The notes beneath the pieces are model-generated. The model was not told the origin of the DNA. It saw only the letters and a list, made by a program, of their open reading frames with translations, and did not search any database. From positions 1-45,028 of the forward strand of contig CAJUMI010000009.1 in the NCBI GenBank assembly GCA_910587545.1: a stretch of DNA of 45,028 bases. Reading direction: 5' to 3'. Of the stretch, positions 32,902-41,578 are shown in pieces. Position 1 is the first letter of the stretch. Each line of letters begins with the position of its first letter. This DNA is from an uncultured Muribaculaceae bacterium. GTDB taxonomy: Bacteria > Bacteroidota > Bacteroidia > Bacteroidales > Muribaculaceae. Both the position numbers and the translations under genes were made by a program.

Positions 32902-32918
32902 CTGTCAATGTAAGGCTT

Positions 32919-33683
32919 TTATCGGGCGATGATCAATTCGATGCCGCGTTCTTCAAGTTTCTGACGCATGGCTTCGGGGACGCCTTCGTCTGTGATGATA
33001 AGGTCGACCTCGCTTATATCAGCGATTTTGCTGAAGCCGCGTCGCATGAATTTCGATGAATCGGCGAGCACGATGACTTTCTGGGCTGCTCCCATCATCA
33101 CTTTGTTGAGTTCGGCTTCACGGATGTCTGTTGTGGTGATACCGAAGTCAGGGTCTATGCCGTCGACACCGAGAAACAGCTTCGAGCATGTGCAGTCGGC
33201 AAACGGCTCTTTTGCAAACTCGCCGACAACCGACAGCGAGCTATGGCGAAGGATGCCTCCGAGCTGGATTATATCAACATCGTCCAATGTTCCCAGTATC
33301 TCTGTCGCCCTCAGGCAGGCGGATATCGCGGTCAGGTGATGTTTCGGCCTGATGCAGCGGGCAAACGCGTGGATAGTCGTTCCCGACGCTATGATGATGG
33401 AATCGTCGGCTGTGATCAATTCTGCGGCTTTTGCTCCGATAAGCATTTTTTGCGCCGGCATCAGTTTCTCTTTCTCGATCACCGAGCGGTTGTTGATGTA
33501 AGGGTCGGTCTTTATGGCGTGGCCGTGGCTGCGGTACAGACGGCCTTGCTTTTCAAGTTCGCTGAGGTCCTTTCTTATTGTGACCGCAGAGACCTCGAGC
33601 ATTTCCGAAAGTTCCGACACCTGAACACGCTCGTGCTTCATCAGGTTGCCGATGATTATTTCATGTCGTTCTTCTTTTGTCAT
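32919..33683 (-). CDS. glpR: DeoR/GlpR family transcriptional repressor
   Basis: A 254-residue DNA-binding protein with an N-terminal winged helix (about 6-57; VQVSELSEMLEVSAVTIRKDL is the recognition region, followed by KQGRLYRSHGHA) and a DeoR sensor domain. The sensor contains DDSIIIASGTTIHAF, which holds the phosphosugar-binding loop, then QLGGILRHSSLSVVG, LFLGVDGIDPDFGITT and VIVLADSSKF. Such repressors respond to a sugar phosphate. Because it is divergent from a glycerol-3-phosphate operon, glycerol-3-phosphate is the likely inducer and that operon the likely target. It may also control the exported-oxidoreductase operon whose end it faces. Confidence 0.85.
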   Translation of the reverse strand: MTKEERHEIIIGNLMKHERVQVSELSEMLEVSAVTIRKDLSELEKQGRLYRSHGHAIKTDPYINNRSVIEKEKLMPAQKMLIGAKAAELITADDSIIIASGTTIHAFARCIRPKHHLTAISACLRATEILGTLDDVDIIQLGGILRHSSLSVVGEFAKEPFADCTCSKLFLGVDGIDPDFGITTTDIREAELNKVMMGAAQKVIVLADSSKFMRRGFSKIADISEVDLIITDEGVPEAMRQKLEERGIELIIAR

Positions 33684-33704
33684 GTTTCAATTTATCTATA
33701 TCTG

Positions 33705-33712
33705 CAAAGATA
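33705..33712 (-). promoter_or_regulatory. Promoter -7 box of the repressor gene
   Basis: TATCTTTG on the minus strand fits TAnnTTTG exactly, 22 bases upstream of the repressor ATG, so the leader is very short. No -33 TTG seen. Confidence 0.5.
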
Positions 33713-33844
33713 ATAAAAACTTTCCTGACGCGCCGCTTCTTTTAGCTTATAAAGTTATTTAATATGCGGATAGCGACTGTGTTCGCGTAGCCGTACAAGG
33801 CCCGGGTTTCAATGGGATTTTGGCTGAAAATCCAATCGATTTAC

Positions 33845-33875
33845 TTTGAAATTAAAAACTAATATATTACTTTTG
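33845..33875 (+). promoter_or_regulatory. Strong promoter of the glycerol-3-phosphate operon
   Basis: TTTG (33845-33848), a 19-base spacer and TACTTTTG (33868-33875) match the full Bacteroidetes consensus. Transcription should start near 33882, leaving a leader of about 90 bases before glpA. Confidence 0.7.
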
Positions 33876-33895
33876 TTGCGAAATCACTATTGAGT

Positions 33896-33922
33896 AAAAC
33901 GAAAGCCATCTGCTTGCGTTTT
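33896..33922 (+). promoter_or_regulatory. Inverted repeat in the glpA leader, candidate repressor operator
   Basis: AAAACGAAAG (33896-33905) and CTTGCGTTTT (33913-33922) are inverted with one mismatch around a 7-base spacer. It lies just after the expected transcription start of glpA, a good place for a DeoR-family repressor to block transcription. A leader-RNA hairpin is the alternative reading. Confidence 0.4.
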
Positions 33923-33971
33923 GTTATTGTGCTTTCTCTATTTGAAACCTGACACTAAAGACATCGGATTA

Positions 33972-35591
33972 ATGAAAAAACTCGACAGACACTATGATGT
34001 GATAGTGATCGGTGGCGGTGCGACCGGTGCGGGAACGGCCCGCGACTGTGCATTACGAGGTCTGAAGGTGCTCCTTGTTGAGCGCTTTGATTTCACCCAC
34101 GGCGCCACCGGCCGCAATCATGGACTTCTGCACAGTGGCGCGCGTTACGCCGTGACCGATGGTGAATCAGCCAAAGAGTGTATAGAAGAAAACATGATTC
34201 TCCGCCGTATTGCCTCCGGCTGTGTTGAGGAAACCGGCGGTCTCTTTATCACTTTGCCCGAAGATGATCTTGCATATCAGAAGATCTTCATTGATGCCTG
34301 CCGTGCGGCAGGCATAAGAGCCGAGGCCATCGCTCCGGATCTCGCCAGACGTCTTGAGCCCTCGGTCAACCCCGACCTCATCGGTGCCGTTAAGGTGCCT
34401 GACGGCTCGATCGATCCTTTCTGCCTGACTATGGCCAATGTCACAGACGCTAAACTTCACGGCGCCGACATTCTGACCTATCATGAGGTCTCTGATTTTA
34501 TCCGGACCGGATCGCGAATCGAAGGTGTGATCATGCTTGACCACCGTAATGCAGTAGAAGAAGTGCGGGCGACCGCCGATGTCGTTGTCAACGCCGCAGG
34601 CATATGGGGCCATCTTCTGGCTGAGAAAGCAGGAGTAACGGTGAAAATGTTTCCGGCTAAAGGAGCTTTGCTTGTGTTCGGTCACCGCGTCAACAATGTA
34701 GTTGTCAATCGATGCCGCAAGCCGGCCAACGCCGATATCCTCGTGCCCGGCGACACAGTGTGTGTGATCGGCACGACCAGCGACCGCGTGCCGTTCGAAA
34801 GCGTCGATCGTATGGAAGTGACACCCGAAGAAGTCGATGTCCTTCTCCGCGAAGGTGTAAAGCTGGCTCCGTCTCTCGCCACGACGCGTATCCTGAGGGC
34901 CTATGCCGGTGTGCGTCCGCTCGTGGCTTCTGACGATGATCCGTCGGGACGAAGCATCTCTCGCGGCATTGTCTGTCTCGATCATGCTACCCGTGACGGC
35001 CTTGAAGGATTAGTCACCATCACCGGAGGCAAGCTCATGACTTATCGCCTGATGGCCGAGTGGGCTACCGATACGGTCTGCCGCAAGCTCGGACGTGGAA
35101 ATATAAAATGTGTAACCGCCGAACGTCCTCTCCCGGGTAGTGAATCGCCCGAGTTTCCGCGACAGCCGGCGACAGCCGGCGCCAAGGCTGCTATTGGCCG
35201 CCACGGCACCCTTGCGTCGAAAATCCCGGCGGATACAGCCTCTGACCGTGCGCTGGTATGTGAGTGCGAGAATGTGAGCGTCGGCGAGATTGAATACGCC
35301 ATCGATAATCTGAATATTGAGAATCTGCATAACCTGCGTCGTCGCACTCGTCTCGGCATGGGCACTTGCCAGGGACAGCTCTGCGTCTGTCGCGCGGCGG
35401 CTATCCTCGAGAAGCGTGACGGTTGTGCCGTGCGCCATCTTGATGGCATACGGCAGTTTGTCAATGAACGCTGGAAAGGCATGCGTCCCGTGGCATGGGG
35501 CGATAATCTGGCCGAAGCATGGTTCACCGCATGGATGTACGGCAATGTGGCCGGTCTTGACTCTCTCGAACCGTCAGGTGAAATGAATTAA
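33972..35591 (+). CDS. glpA: Anaerobic glycerol-3-phosphate dehydrogenase subunit A
   Basis: The FAD subunit oxidises glycerol-3-phosphate to dihydroxyacetone phosphate. The 539-residue protein has the dinucleotide fold VIVIGGGATGAGTARDCALR (10-29) followed by RFDFTHGATGRNHGLLHSGA (near 40-59). A C-terminal [2Fe-2S] BFD-like domain keeps its cysteines (CEC near 430, then CQGQLC near 465 and a further Cys). I use the ATG at 33972; the longer frame begins with TTG and adds 17 unlike residues. It leads glpB, glpC and the transporter gene with gaps of 15, 3 and 54 bases, which marks the anaerobic complex and not the aerobic GlpD. Confidence 0.94.
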   Translation: MKKLDRHYDVIVIGGGATGAGTARDCALRGLKVLLVERFDFTHGATGRNHGLLHSGARYAVTDGESAKECIEENMILRRIASGCVEETGGLFITLPEDDLAYQKIFIDACRAAGIRAEAIAPDLARRLEPSVNPDLIGAVKVPDGSIDPFCLTMANVTDAKLHGADILTYHEVSDFIRTGSRIEGVIMLDHRNAVEEVRATADVVVNAAGIWGHLLAEKAGVTVKMFPAKGALLVFGHRVNNVVVNRCRKPANADILVPGDTVCVIGTTSDRVPFESVDRMEVTPEEVDVLLREGVKLAPSLATTRILRAYAGVRPLVASDDDPSGRSISRGIVCLDHATRDGLEGLVTITGGKLMTYRLMAEWATDTVCRKLGRGNIKCVTAERPLPGSESPEFPRQPATAGAKAAIGRHGTLASKIPADTASDRALVCECENVSVGEIEYAIDNLNIENLHNLRRRTRLGMGTCQGQLCVCRAAAILEKRDGCAVRHLDGIRQFVNERWKGMRPVAWGDNLAEAWFTAWMYGNVAGLDSLEPSGEMN

Positions 35592-35606
35592 ACACTGAAA
35601 GCAAGC

Positions 35607-36860
35607 ATGAAATTTGATACAGTCATTATTGGAGCCGGTCTTGCCGGTGTCACCGCAGCTATCCGTCTGGCTGAAGAAGGCCGCAGAGTAGGGCTTGTGT
35701 CAGCCGGTAGAAGCTCGATGCATTTCCATTCAGGTTCGCTGGGTCTGTTGGACTACGATGCAGGCCATAGTCCGACAGACGACATAGAGGCAGCCATTAA
35801 TGGCCTCCCGGAGCCTCATCCCTATAGAAAAATCGGAGCGGAAGCAGTTGTGTCCCGAGCGTCAGAAGCGGCGGCCATACTGAGAAGATCCGGCGTCAAG
35901 GTGTCGGGTAGCATCCGCTCAAACCATAAGCGTATATCTCCGCTCGGCGTGTTGCGTCCGGCGTGGCTGACGCTCGAGAATGTCGTCACTCTCGATGCTC
36001 TGAAGTCATTGTCGCGGCCTCATGTAGCCATAATATCTTTGGCCGGATTTCTGGACTTCTATCCGCGGTTCATAGCCTCGTCGCTCGGACGTGAAGGCTT
36101 CAAATGTGAGATCTTGTCGGTCGATACTCCCGAGCTCCGATCGCTCCGTGCGTCAGAAGCCGAGATGCGCTCGGCCAACATTGCACGTGTCATGAGTGGA
36201 GAAGCCCTCGAGCGTTTTACCGATGCCGTGCATGTGGCGGTGCGGTCTTCTGATGCTGCAGGACTGATAATCCCGGCGGTGATCAACTTCGACGGCGACG
36301 GCGAAGCCCTCAGGTTGCGCACAGCTGTCGGTCGTCCTCTTTTCTACGCCCCGACCATGGGCGTTTCCGTTCCCGGCATCACGATGCACACCCGTCTGCT
36401 GCGTCATTTTATCTCGCTCGGCGGATGTCTGCTCAACGGCCACCGTGTGTCGGGTGCTGACTTTGCCGGCGATAGATTGATGGCGGTCTACACCGACAAA
36501 CTTGACGACGACGAGCTGCGTGCCGATAGCTTTATTTTCGCGGCAGGCAGTTTCTTCGGACGCGGCATTAAAGCGTTGCCCGACTCTGTCGTCGAGCCGG
36601 TTTTAGGCCTTGACACAGTCGCTCCGGCTGATCGCGGGAGTTGGTTCGATGCCGATCTGTTCGGAGTCCAGCCTATAATGACGGCAGGCATTGCCACCGA
36701 CAGTGGTTTTCATGCGCTCCGCTCCGGATCGCATATCGCCAATCTTTTTGTGGCGGGCTCGGCTCTCGCGGGCGCAAATTCAGTCAGAGAGGACTCCGGG
36801 GCAGGAGTGGCAATAATCACCGCGCTCCATGTAGCCGAAAAAATTATAAACAACAATTGA
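35607..36860 (+). CDS. glpB: Anaerobic glycerol-3-phosphate dehydrogenase subunit B
   Basis: GlpB is the flavoprotein partner that takes electrons from GlpA and passes them on to GlpC. The 417-residue protein starts TVIIGAGLAGVTAAIRLAEE, a FAD/FMN-binding fold, followed by SSMHFHSGSLGLLDYD, typical of GlpB. Towards the C-terminus, FVAGSALAGANSVREDSGAG forms the last part of the flavin site. Its stop is 3 bases before glpC. Confidence 0.92.
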   Translation: MKFDTVIIGAGLAGVTAAIRLAEEGRRVGLVSAGRSSMHFHSGSLGLLDYDAGHSPTDDIEAAINGLPEPHPYRKIGAEAVVSRASEAAAILRRSGVKVSGSIRSNHKRISPLGVLRPAWLTLENVVTLDALKSLSRPHVAIISLAGFLDFYPRFIASSLGREGFKCEILSVDTPELRSLRASEAEMRSANIARVMSGEALERFTDAVHVAVRSSDAAGLIIPAVINFDGDGEALRLRTAVGRPLFYAPTMGVSVPGITMHTRLLRHFISLGGCLLNGHRVSGADFAGDRLMAVYTDKLDDDELRADSFIFAAGSFFGRGIKALPDSVVEPVLGLDTVAPADRGSWFDADLFGVQPIMTAGIATDSGFHALRSGSHIANLFVAGSALAGANSVREDSGAGVAIITALHVAEKIINNN

Positions 36861-36863
36861 TCT

Positions 36864-38120
36864 ATGGTTTTCCAGAACGAAAATATCAGCCGTCACAATT
36901 TCGAGCAGTGCACCAAGTGTACGGCCTGCACTGTCGTCTGTCCTGTCACACCGATCAATACCCGCTATCCCGGCCCGAAGTTGTCAGGGCCTGACGGTGA
37001 GCGCTATCGCCTTAAGGACGCTGCTTTTTTTGACGAGGCATACAAGTACTGCCTCAACTGTAAGCGCTGTGAAGTGGCCTGTCCCTCGGACGTGCGCATC
37101 GGCGACCTTATTCTGGCGGCACGGCTCGCCCATACCAAGTCACGTCCGTCGTTGCGCGACACCATGCTTGCCGAGACCGATATAATGGGGTCGATCGCCA
37201 CAATCTGCGCTCCTGTTGTTAACGCCTCTCTTGCCATGAAACCGGTGAAGTATATCATGGACCGCACACTTGGCATCGACAGCCATCGCCGCTTCCCCCG
37301 ATACGCATCGACTAAGTTCGTCACGTGGTTCCACCGCAGTGCCGAGCCCGACCAGGCTCGTTTCGACAGGCAGGTAAGCTATTTCCACGGATGCTATGTC
37401 AACTATAACTATCCGTCTCTCGGCAAGGCTTTTGTCAAGCTGTTCAATGCTGTGGGCATAGGCGTGCGCCTTCTTGATCGCGAACGCTGCTGCGGAGTTG
37501 CCAAAATTGCCAACCGCCTTGTGCGCGAGGCAACCCGTGACGCGCAGATCAATCTCGACTCCGCCCGAAAGGCAATTGCAGGCGGCAGTGAAGCCGTGTT
37601 GGCGACCAGTTCGACATGCTGCTTCACTATGCGTGACGAATATCATCACGTGCTCGGTCTCGACAATTCCGACGTCCGTTCGTCGATCACTCTTGCCGTG
37701 GCCTATCTCGCGCGACTCGTAGAGCGCGGAGAGGTGAAGCTCGTGTTCCGCGATGATTATCGTCGCCGGATAGCTTATCACACACCTTGTCATATGGAAC
37801 GCATGGGCTTCACCCGATACTCTGTCGATATGCTGTCGTTGATTCCCGGAGTGGATCTTGTCGTGCTTGACTCCAACTGCTGTGGTATAGCCGGCACCTA
37901 CGGATTCAAGAAAGAAAACTACCCGACTTCGCAAGCTATAGGAGCTCCTCTTTTCCGTCAGATCGAGCGTGTGCGCCCCGATTTCGTGGCTACAGACTGC
38001 GAGACTTGCAAATGGCAGATCGAGATGTCGACGCTCCAACGGGTCTACAATCCGATCGAAGTACTTGCCGCGGCGCTCGATGTAGAGGCGACGCGAAGGG
38101 CAAACAATTTGAATATTTGA
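36864..38120 (+). CDS. glpC: Anaerobic glycerol-3-phosphate dehydrogenase subunit C (iron-sulfur)
   Basis: GlpC anchors the GlpAB dimer to the membrane and moves electrons to the quinone pool, likely menaquinone here. The 418-residue protein has two ferredoxin-type 4Fe-4S motifs at the N-terminus (CTKCTACTVVCP near 15-26; CLNCKRCEVACP near 62-73). It also has two CCG domains, seen as ERCCGVAKIANR near 203 and SNCCGIAGTYG near 340, with TCKW further on. No clear transmembrane helix is seen, so it is likely a peripheral protein. It follows glpB closely and precedes glpT by 54 bases. Confidence 0.94.
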   Translation: MVFQNENISRHNFEQCTKCTACTVVCPVTPINTRYPGPKLSGPDGERYRLKDAAFFDEAYKYCLNCKRCEVACPSDVRIGDLILAARLAHTKSRPSLRDTMLAETDIMGSIATICAPVVNASLAMKPVKYIMDRTLGIDSHRRFPRYASTKFVTWFHRSAEPDQARFDRQVSYFHGCYVNYNYPSLGKAFVKLFNAVGIGVRLLDRERCCGVAKIANRLVREATRDAQINLDSARKAIAGGSEAVLATSSTCCFTMRDEYHHVLGLDNSDVRSSITLAVAYLARLVERGEVKLVFRDDYRRRIAYHTPCHMERMGFTRYSVDMLSLIPGVDLVVLDSNCCGIAGTYGFKKENYPTSQAIGAPLFRQIERVRPDFVATDCETCKWQIEMSTLQRVYNPIEVLAAALDVEATRRANNLNI

Positions 38121-38174
38121 GTTTTTAATACTACTTTTACGCAAAATATCTAACGACCACCTTCATATCACATT

Positions 38175-39683
38175 ATGGCAAACAGTGCTTATGACGTTCT
38201 CGGAGCGTCACGCAAAAAATTTCTAAGCTGGCAGTTCCGCACCATTCTTGTCTCTATGGTCGGTTACGCCATCTATTATTTTGTAAGGAAAAACTTTTCG
38301 CTTGCAATGCCCGGCCTTACGGCTCAGTACGGCATCAGCAACACTGATTTCGGCATTGTGATCGGCATCGGATCTCTCGTCTACGGCTTTTCACGTTTTG
38401 TCAACGGTTTTGTTGTCGATCGATGCAGTGCGCGCGCGGTGATGGCGATAGGCCTGTTGCTATGTGCCCTGTCTAACTTTGCCTTCGGATGTGGCTACAA
38501 CATAAGCGCATGGCTCGTCGGCGCGGATCCGACTGCCGCCCAGGCTACTCCCGATCTGGTCAATATGCTCGTGATGGTAATGGCCGTCACCATCGTGCTT
38601 AACCAGGCCTTTCAAGGTGTGGGCTATCCGCCTTGCGCGCGTCTTCTTCCATGCTGGATCCACCCGTCTGAACTTGCCACAAAAATGTCGATATGGAACA
38701 CGTCCCACTCTATCGGTGCGGCTGCGGCCGTGGTTGTTTGTGGCTACATCATGGGATCGATGGGGCAGGATCTCAGCAACAATCCTGAAGTGATCAATAC
38801 GATTGCGGCCAACCTCAGACTCGATCCGTCATCGGCTGATGGCATGAATAAGATCATGCAGTATGCCCAGCACTGGGGCGCGTGGAAGTGGTGTTTCTGG
38901 CTGCCTGCCGGCTTTGCCGTCCTCGGAGCGGCATGGATCTTTTTCGGCCTGCGTGATGACCCGCGTTCGGTCGGTCTGCCCGAACTTCCGGGCACCAATA
39001 TCGGCAAGTCGGATGATGAAAAACCGTCATCGGCTTCGCGTTCGGCTTTTCTCCGCGTCATGGTCTGGACCAACCGCTGGATCTGGACTCTTTGTATCGC
39101 CAATGTGTTTGTCTATGTCATGAGAATGGGCATTCTCGACTGGGGACCCAAGTTCCTCACTGAGGCACGAGGCATGACGATCGAGGACGCAGCATGGGCT
39201 GTGGCCGCTTTTGAGATTTTTGCCATTATAGGTACGATTTTCTCCGGATGGGCTACAGACCACCTGTTCAAAGGCAAAGCCCACCGCATGTGCCTTATAT
39301 GTATGCTGGCCGCCTCGGCATTCATGTCGATATTTATCTTCCTGCCGGATCTGCCGATGTTGATTTCTATCCTTTCGCTCGCTATGGCAGGCTTCTTCAT
39401 CTACGGCCCGCAGGCTCTTATAGGCATCGCTTCGGCCAATCAGGCGACCAAGGAAGCATCGGCCACAGCCAACGGCCTGGCCGGCATCTTCGGCTATGTA
39501 GGCTCGTTCCTGTCGGCTATCGGTGTCGGCATAGTGGCCGACCACTGGGGCTGGAACGTGGTCTTCTATCTGATTATCGGCATCGGTGTCCTCGGCGCGG
39601 TCACCTTCGTCACGATGTGGGCTGCTCCGCGTGACGGCTACGCACGTTCCCAGAAGTTTTATTCATCAAAACAACATTCTTGA
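38175..39683 (+). CDS. glpT: Glycerol-3-phosphate transporter (OPA family of MFS)
   Basis: This inner-membrane antiporter takes up glycerol-3-phosphate in exchange for phosphate. The 502-residue protein has about twelve membrane helices. The family opening YAIYYFVRKNFSLAMPGL (near 36-53) includes the Arg near residue 42 that binds the phosphate in GlpT and UhpT. A large central loop lies near 180-290, and the second-half motif GWATDHLFKGK near 358 follows the MFS pattern. GlpT and UhpT cannot be told apart with certainty by eye. The glpABC genes just upstream make glycerol-3-phosphate the likely substrate. The stop is 5 bases before the phosphatase ATG. Confidence 0.9.
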   Translation: MANSAYDVLGASRKKFLSWQFRTILVSMVGYAIYYFVRKNFSLAMPGLTAQYGISNTDFGIVIGIGSLVYGFSRFVNGFVVDRCSARAVMAIGLLLCALSNFAFGCGYNISAWLVGADPTAAQATPDLVNMLVMVMAVTIVLNQAFQGVGYPPCARLLPCWIHPSELATKMSIWNTSHSIGAAAAVVVCGYIMGSMGQDLSNNPEVINTIAANLRLDPSSADGMNKIMQYAQHWGAWKWCFWLPAGFAVLGAAWIFFGLRDDPRSVGLPELPGTNIGKSDDEKPSSASRSAFLRVMVWTNRWIWTLCIANVFVYVMRMGILDWGPKFLTEARGMTIEDAAWAVAAFEIFAIIGTIFSGWATDHLFKGKAHRMCLICMLAASAFMSIFIFLPDLPMLISILSLAMAGFFIYGPQALIGIASANQATKEASATANGLAGIFGYVGSFLSAIGVGIVADHWGWNVVFYLIIGIGVLGAVTFVTMWAAPRDGYARSQKFYSSKQHS

Positions 39684-39688
39684 ATAGT

Positions 39689-40546
39689 ATGACTTTCGAT
39701 AAATATATGTCGCCGATGAGCGACGCCGAACTCAAGGCGGCTTGCCGCCGCATACGTCATGTCGCCCTCGACATGGATGGTACGATATATCTCGGATCAC
39801 AGTTGTTCCCATGGACAAAGGGCTTCCTGCAGAAACTCACCGACAACGGCATAGGCTATTCATTTCTCACCAACAACCCGACACGCTCGCTCGAAGACTA
39901 TGTGAAAAAACTCCACGGCATGGGCATCGTTGCCTCCCGCGACGAGGTATATACGACCGCCGTGGCCACGATCGACTATCTCAAGACCCACTTCCCCGGA
40001 GCGCGCCGTCTGTTTGTGCTCGGCACTCCGAGCATGACGTCAGAGTTTGAGGCGGCCGGCTTCGAGATGTGTGCCGACGATCCTGCCGACCGTCCCGATG
40101 TGCTCGTCGTGGCGTTTGACACTACGCTTGTCTATCCGCGTCTTTGCCGTGCGGCATGGTGGGCGTCGCAGGGGGTGCCGTATGTCGCCACCAACCCCGA
40201 TCGTGTGTGCCCGACAGATCAACCCGTCATTCTTGTCGACTGCGGGAGTATCTGCGCATGTATTGAGCATGCCACAGGCCGCCGTCCCGACATCGTGATC
40301 GGCAAGCCCAATCCCGACATGCTCCGAGGCATCATGGATCGCTACGGCTATCGCCCTGATGAAATTGCTATGTGCGGCGACCGTATATACACCGATGTCG
40401 CCATGGCGCGTAACGCCGGTGCGCTCGGTGTGCTCGTTCTCTCGGGTGAGACAACGCTTGAGACAGCCGTCAACTCTGATCCGCAGCCCCCGATTACAGC
40501 CGATAATGTCGACACATTCGCCGATCTGCTGATCGCCTCGCGCTGA
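39689..40546 (+). CDS. HAD-IIA phosphatase (NagD/PGP type)
   Basis: A 285-residue cytoplasmic phosphatase of the haloacid dehalogenase superfamily with the IIA cap. Motif I is ALDMDGTIYLG (near 27-37, nucleophile Asp and general acid Asp), motif II FLTNNPTRS, motif III Lys in VIGKPNPDM, and motif IV MCGDRIYTDVAMARNAG. Close relatives dephosphorylate small phosphate esters such as phosphoglycolate or glycerol-3-phosphate. As the last gene of the glp operon it may drain excess glycerol-3-phosphate to glycerol or act on a related metabolite. I chose the ATG at 39689, 5 bases after glpT; a TTG overlapping the glpT stop is the alternative. Confidence 0.88.
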   Translation: MTFDKYMSPMSDAELKAACRRIRHVALDMDGTIYLGSQLFPWTKGFLQKLTDNGIGYSFLTNNPTRSLEDYVKKLHGMGIVASRDEVYTTAVATIDYLKTHFPGARRLFVLGTPSMTSEFEAAGFEMCADDPADRPDVLVVAFDTTLVYPRLCRAAWWASQGVPYVATNPDRVCPTDQPVILVDCGSICACIEHATGRRPDIVIGKPNPDMLRGIMDRYGYRPDEIAMCGDRIYTDVAMARNAGALGVLVLSGETTLETAVNSDPQPPITADNVDTFADLLIASR

Positions 40547-40566
40547 GCTTGCGCAGCCCCCGAAAA

Positions 40567-40698
40567 ATGCTCTTCAGTTCAATTGAGGTTCTGATATTTC
40601 TACCTGTCGTTTTCACCCCTCTGTCCTTGAGCGGCCGAAAGTTCGATTATGCAAAAGTGGCAGATGGCTGTTCTGGCTTGCTGCCAATGACGATCTGA
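40567..40698 (+). pseudogene. Probable N-terminal remnant of an MBOAT (AlgI-like) O-acyltransferase
   Basis: A 43-codon frame begins MLFSSIEVLIFLPVVF, which closely resembles the start of membrane-bound O-acyltransferases of the AlgI type in Bacteroidetes. After 16 residues the similarity to me ends, and a stop appears at 40696. The remaining several hundred codons of the family are missing. It reads as a decayed fragment after a deletion. A different small membrane peptide cannot be excluded. Confidence 0.45.
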
Positions 40699-40882
40699 CT
40701 GATGTCAATTATGCGTCAACTCTCGGCAAGAAAAAGCGCTTGGACGATCTTGCGGGCAGGCTGCGCCTTGCGCTGACGGCGCCTCGAACGCGCGTTTCGG
40801 ATTTGACTGCCCGTGTGTCGCCGCCATTAAGCCGATGCGGTGATTGTATGGTGCCGGTATGTCGGCTTATATAGCTGCAGTG
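40699..40882. other. Non-coding gap after the remnant
   Basis: No gene or hairpin seen. One frame stays open from about 40641 to 40870 (for example AANDDLTDVNYASTL) but has no start codon at a sensible place and no family resemblance. It may be further debris from the same decayed gene. Confidence 0.4.
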
Positions 40883-41461
40883 TTATCTTGGCAAATCTTT
40901 GATTTTGCGGCAGGGATTGCCGACGGCAAGTGTATAAGGTTCGACATCTTTGCTGACAACGCTGCCGGCGCCTATGACAGCTCCCTCGCCTATAATGATG
41001 CCTGGAAGTACTACGACATTGCTCGCAATCCATACGTTATCACAGATGGTTATCGGGCGGGCGCGCATAATGCCTCGATTTCGTGGGCCTGTCTCGAGAG
41101 AATGGATAATTGTGCAAAGACTCACGTTGGGTCCTATGAATACGTTGTTGCCTATGGTAACTTCGGCTTCATCGAGGATTACAAGATTGAAATTGCCTAC
41201 AAAGTCATTGCCAATGCTGATATTGTAGCCAAAATCGCAGTGGAAGGGAGGATTGATATTGAATTTCTCTCCTGTCGAGCGGAATAGGCCACGGATTATC
41301 GCGCGTCGTTCATCCTTTCGGGAAGGTGGCAGCGAGTTGAACTCAAAACATTTCTCTTCGCATATGACAAGATCTCTGCTGAACTCCTCGGCGAAACCGT
41401 TTGCCCATTCCCCTCTTCTGAAAAGTTCAATATTGTCCGATTCTTCTGTTATATTATCCAT
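40883..41461 (-). CDS. Sugar O-acetyltransferase, left-handed beta-helix (maltose/NodL type)
   Basis: A 192-residue cytoplasmic hexapeptide-repeat enzyme that moves acetyl from acetyl-CoA to a sugar hydroxyl. The helical N-terminus (FRRGEWANGFAEEFSRD) is followed by hexapeptide turns (FGYNISIGNDFVGNFNL; AEVTIGNNVFIGPNV), the catalytic His in TIIHSLETG near 117, and the acetyl-CoA end VIGAGSVVSKDV and AVGNPCRKIKDL. The ATG at 41461 gives the family start; longer frames begin at an ATG at 41497 or a TTG at 41518. It is not in an obvious operon. A donor-substrate role in polysaccharide or detoxifying acetylation is possible. Confidence 0.87.
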   Translation of the reverse strand: MDNITEESDNIELFRRGEWANGFAEEFSRDLVICEEKCFEFNSLPPSRKDERRAIIRGLFRSTGEKFNINPPFHCDFGYNISIGNDFVGNFNLVILDEAEVTIGNNVFIGPNVSLCTIIHSLETGPRNRGIMRARPITICDNVWIASNVVVLPGIIIGEGAVIGAGSVVSKDVEPYTLAVGNPCRKIKDLPR

Positions 41462-41578
41462 ACGACAAAGGTACTCAAAAAAACGGCCGGTGCTCATAGT
41501 CGAATCAATATAATTCAACTCACACCCTTGCTTTTTAAAGCATCATTTTTTTTCATGATTCCGACTGTACGACATCGG

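Noticed and set aside
33921..33971. TTG-started extension of glpA
   Set aside because: It overlaps the right arm of the leader inverted repeat, adds residues unlike GlpA, and a good ATG lies at 33972.
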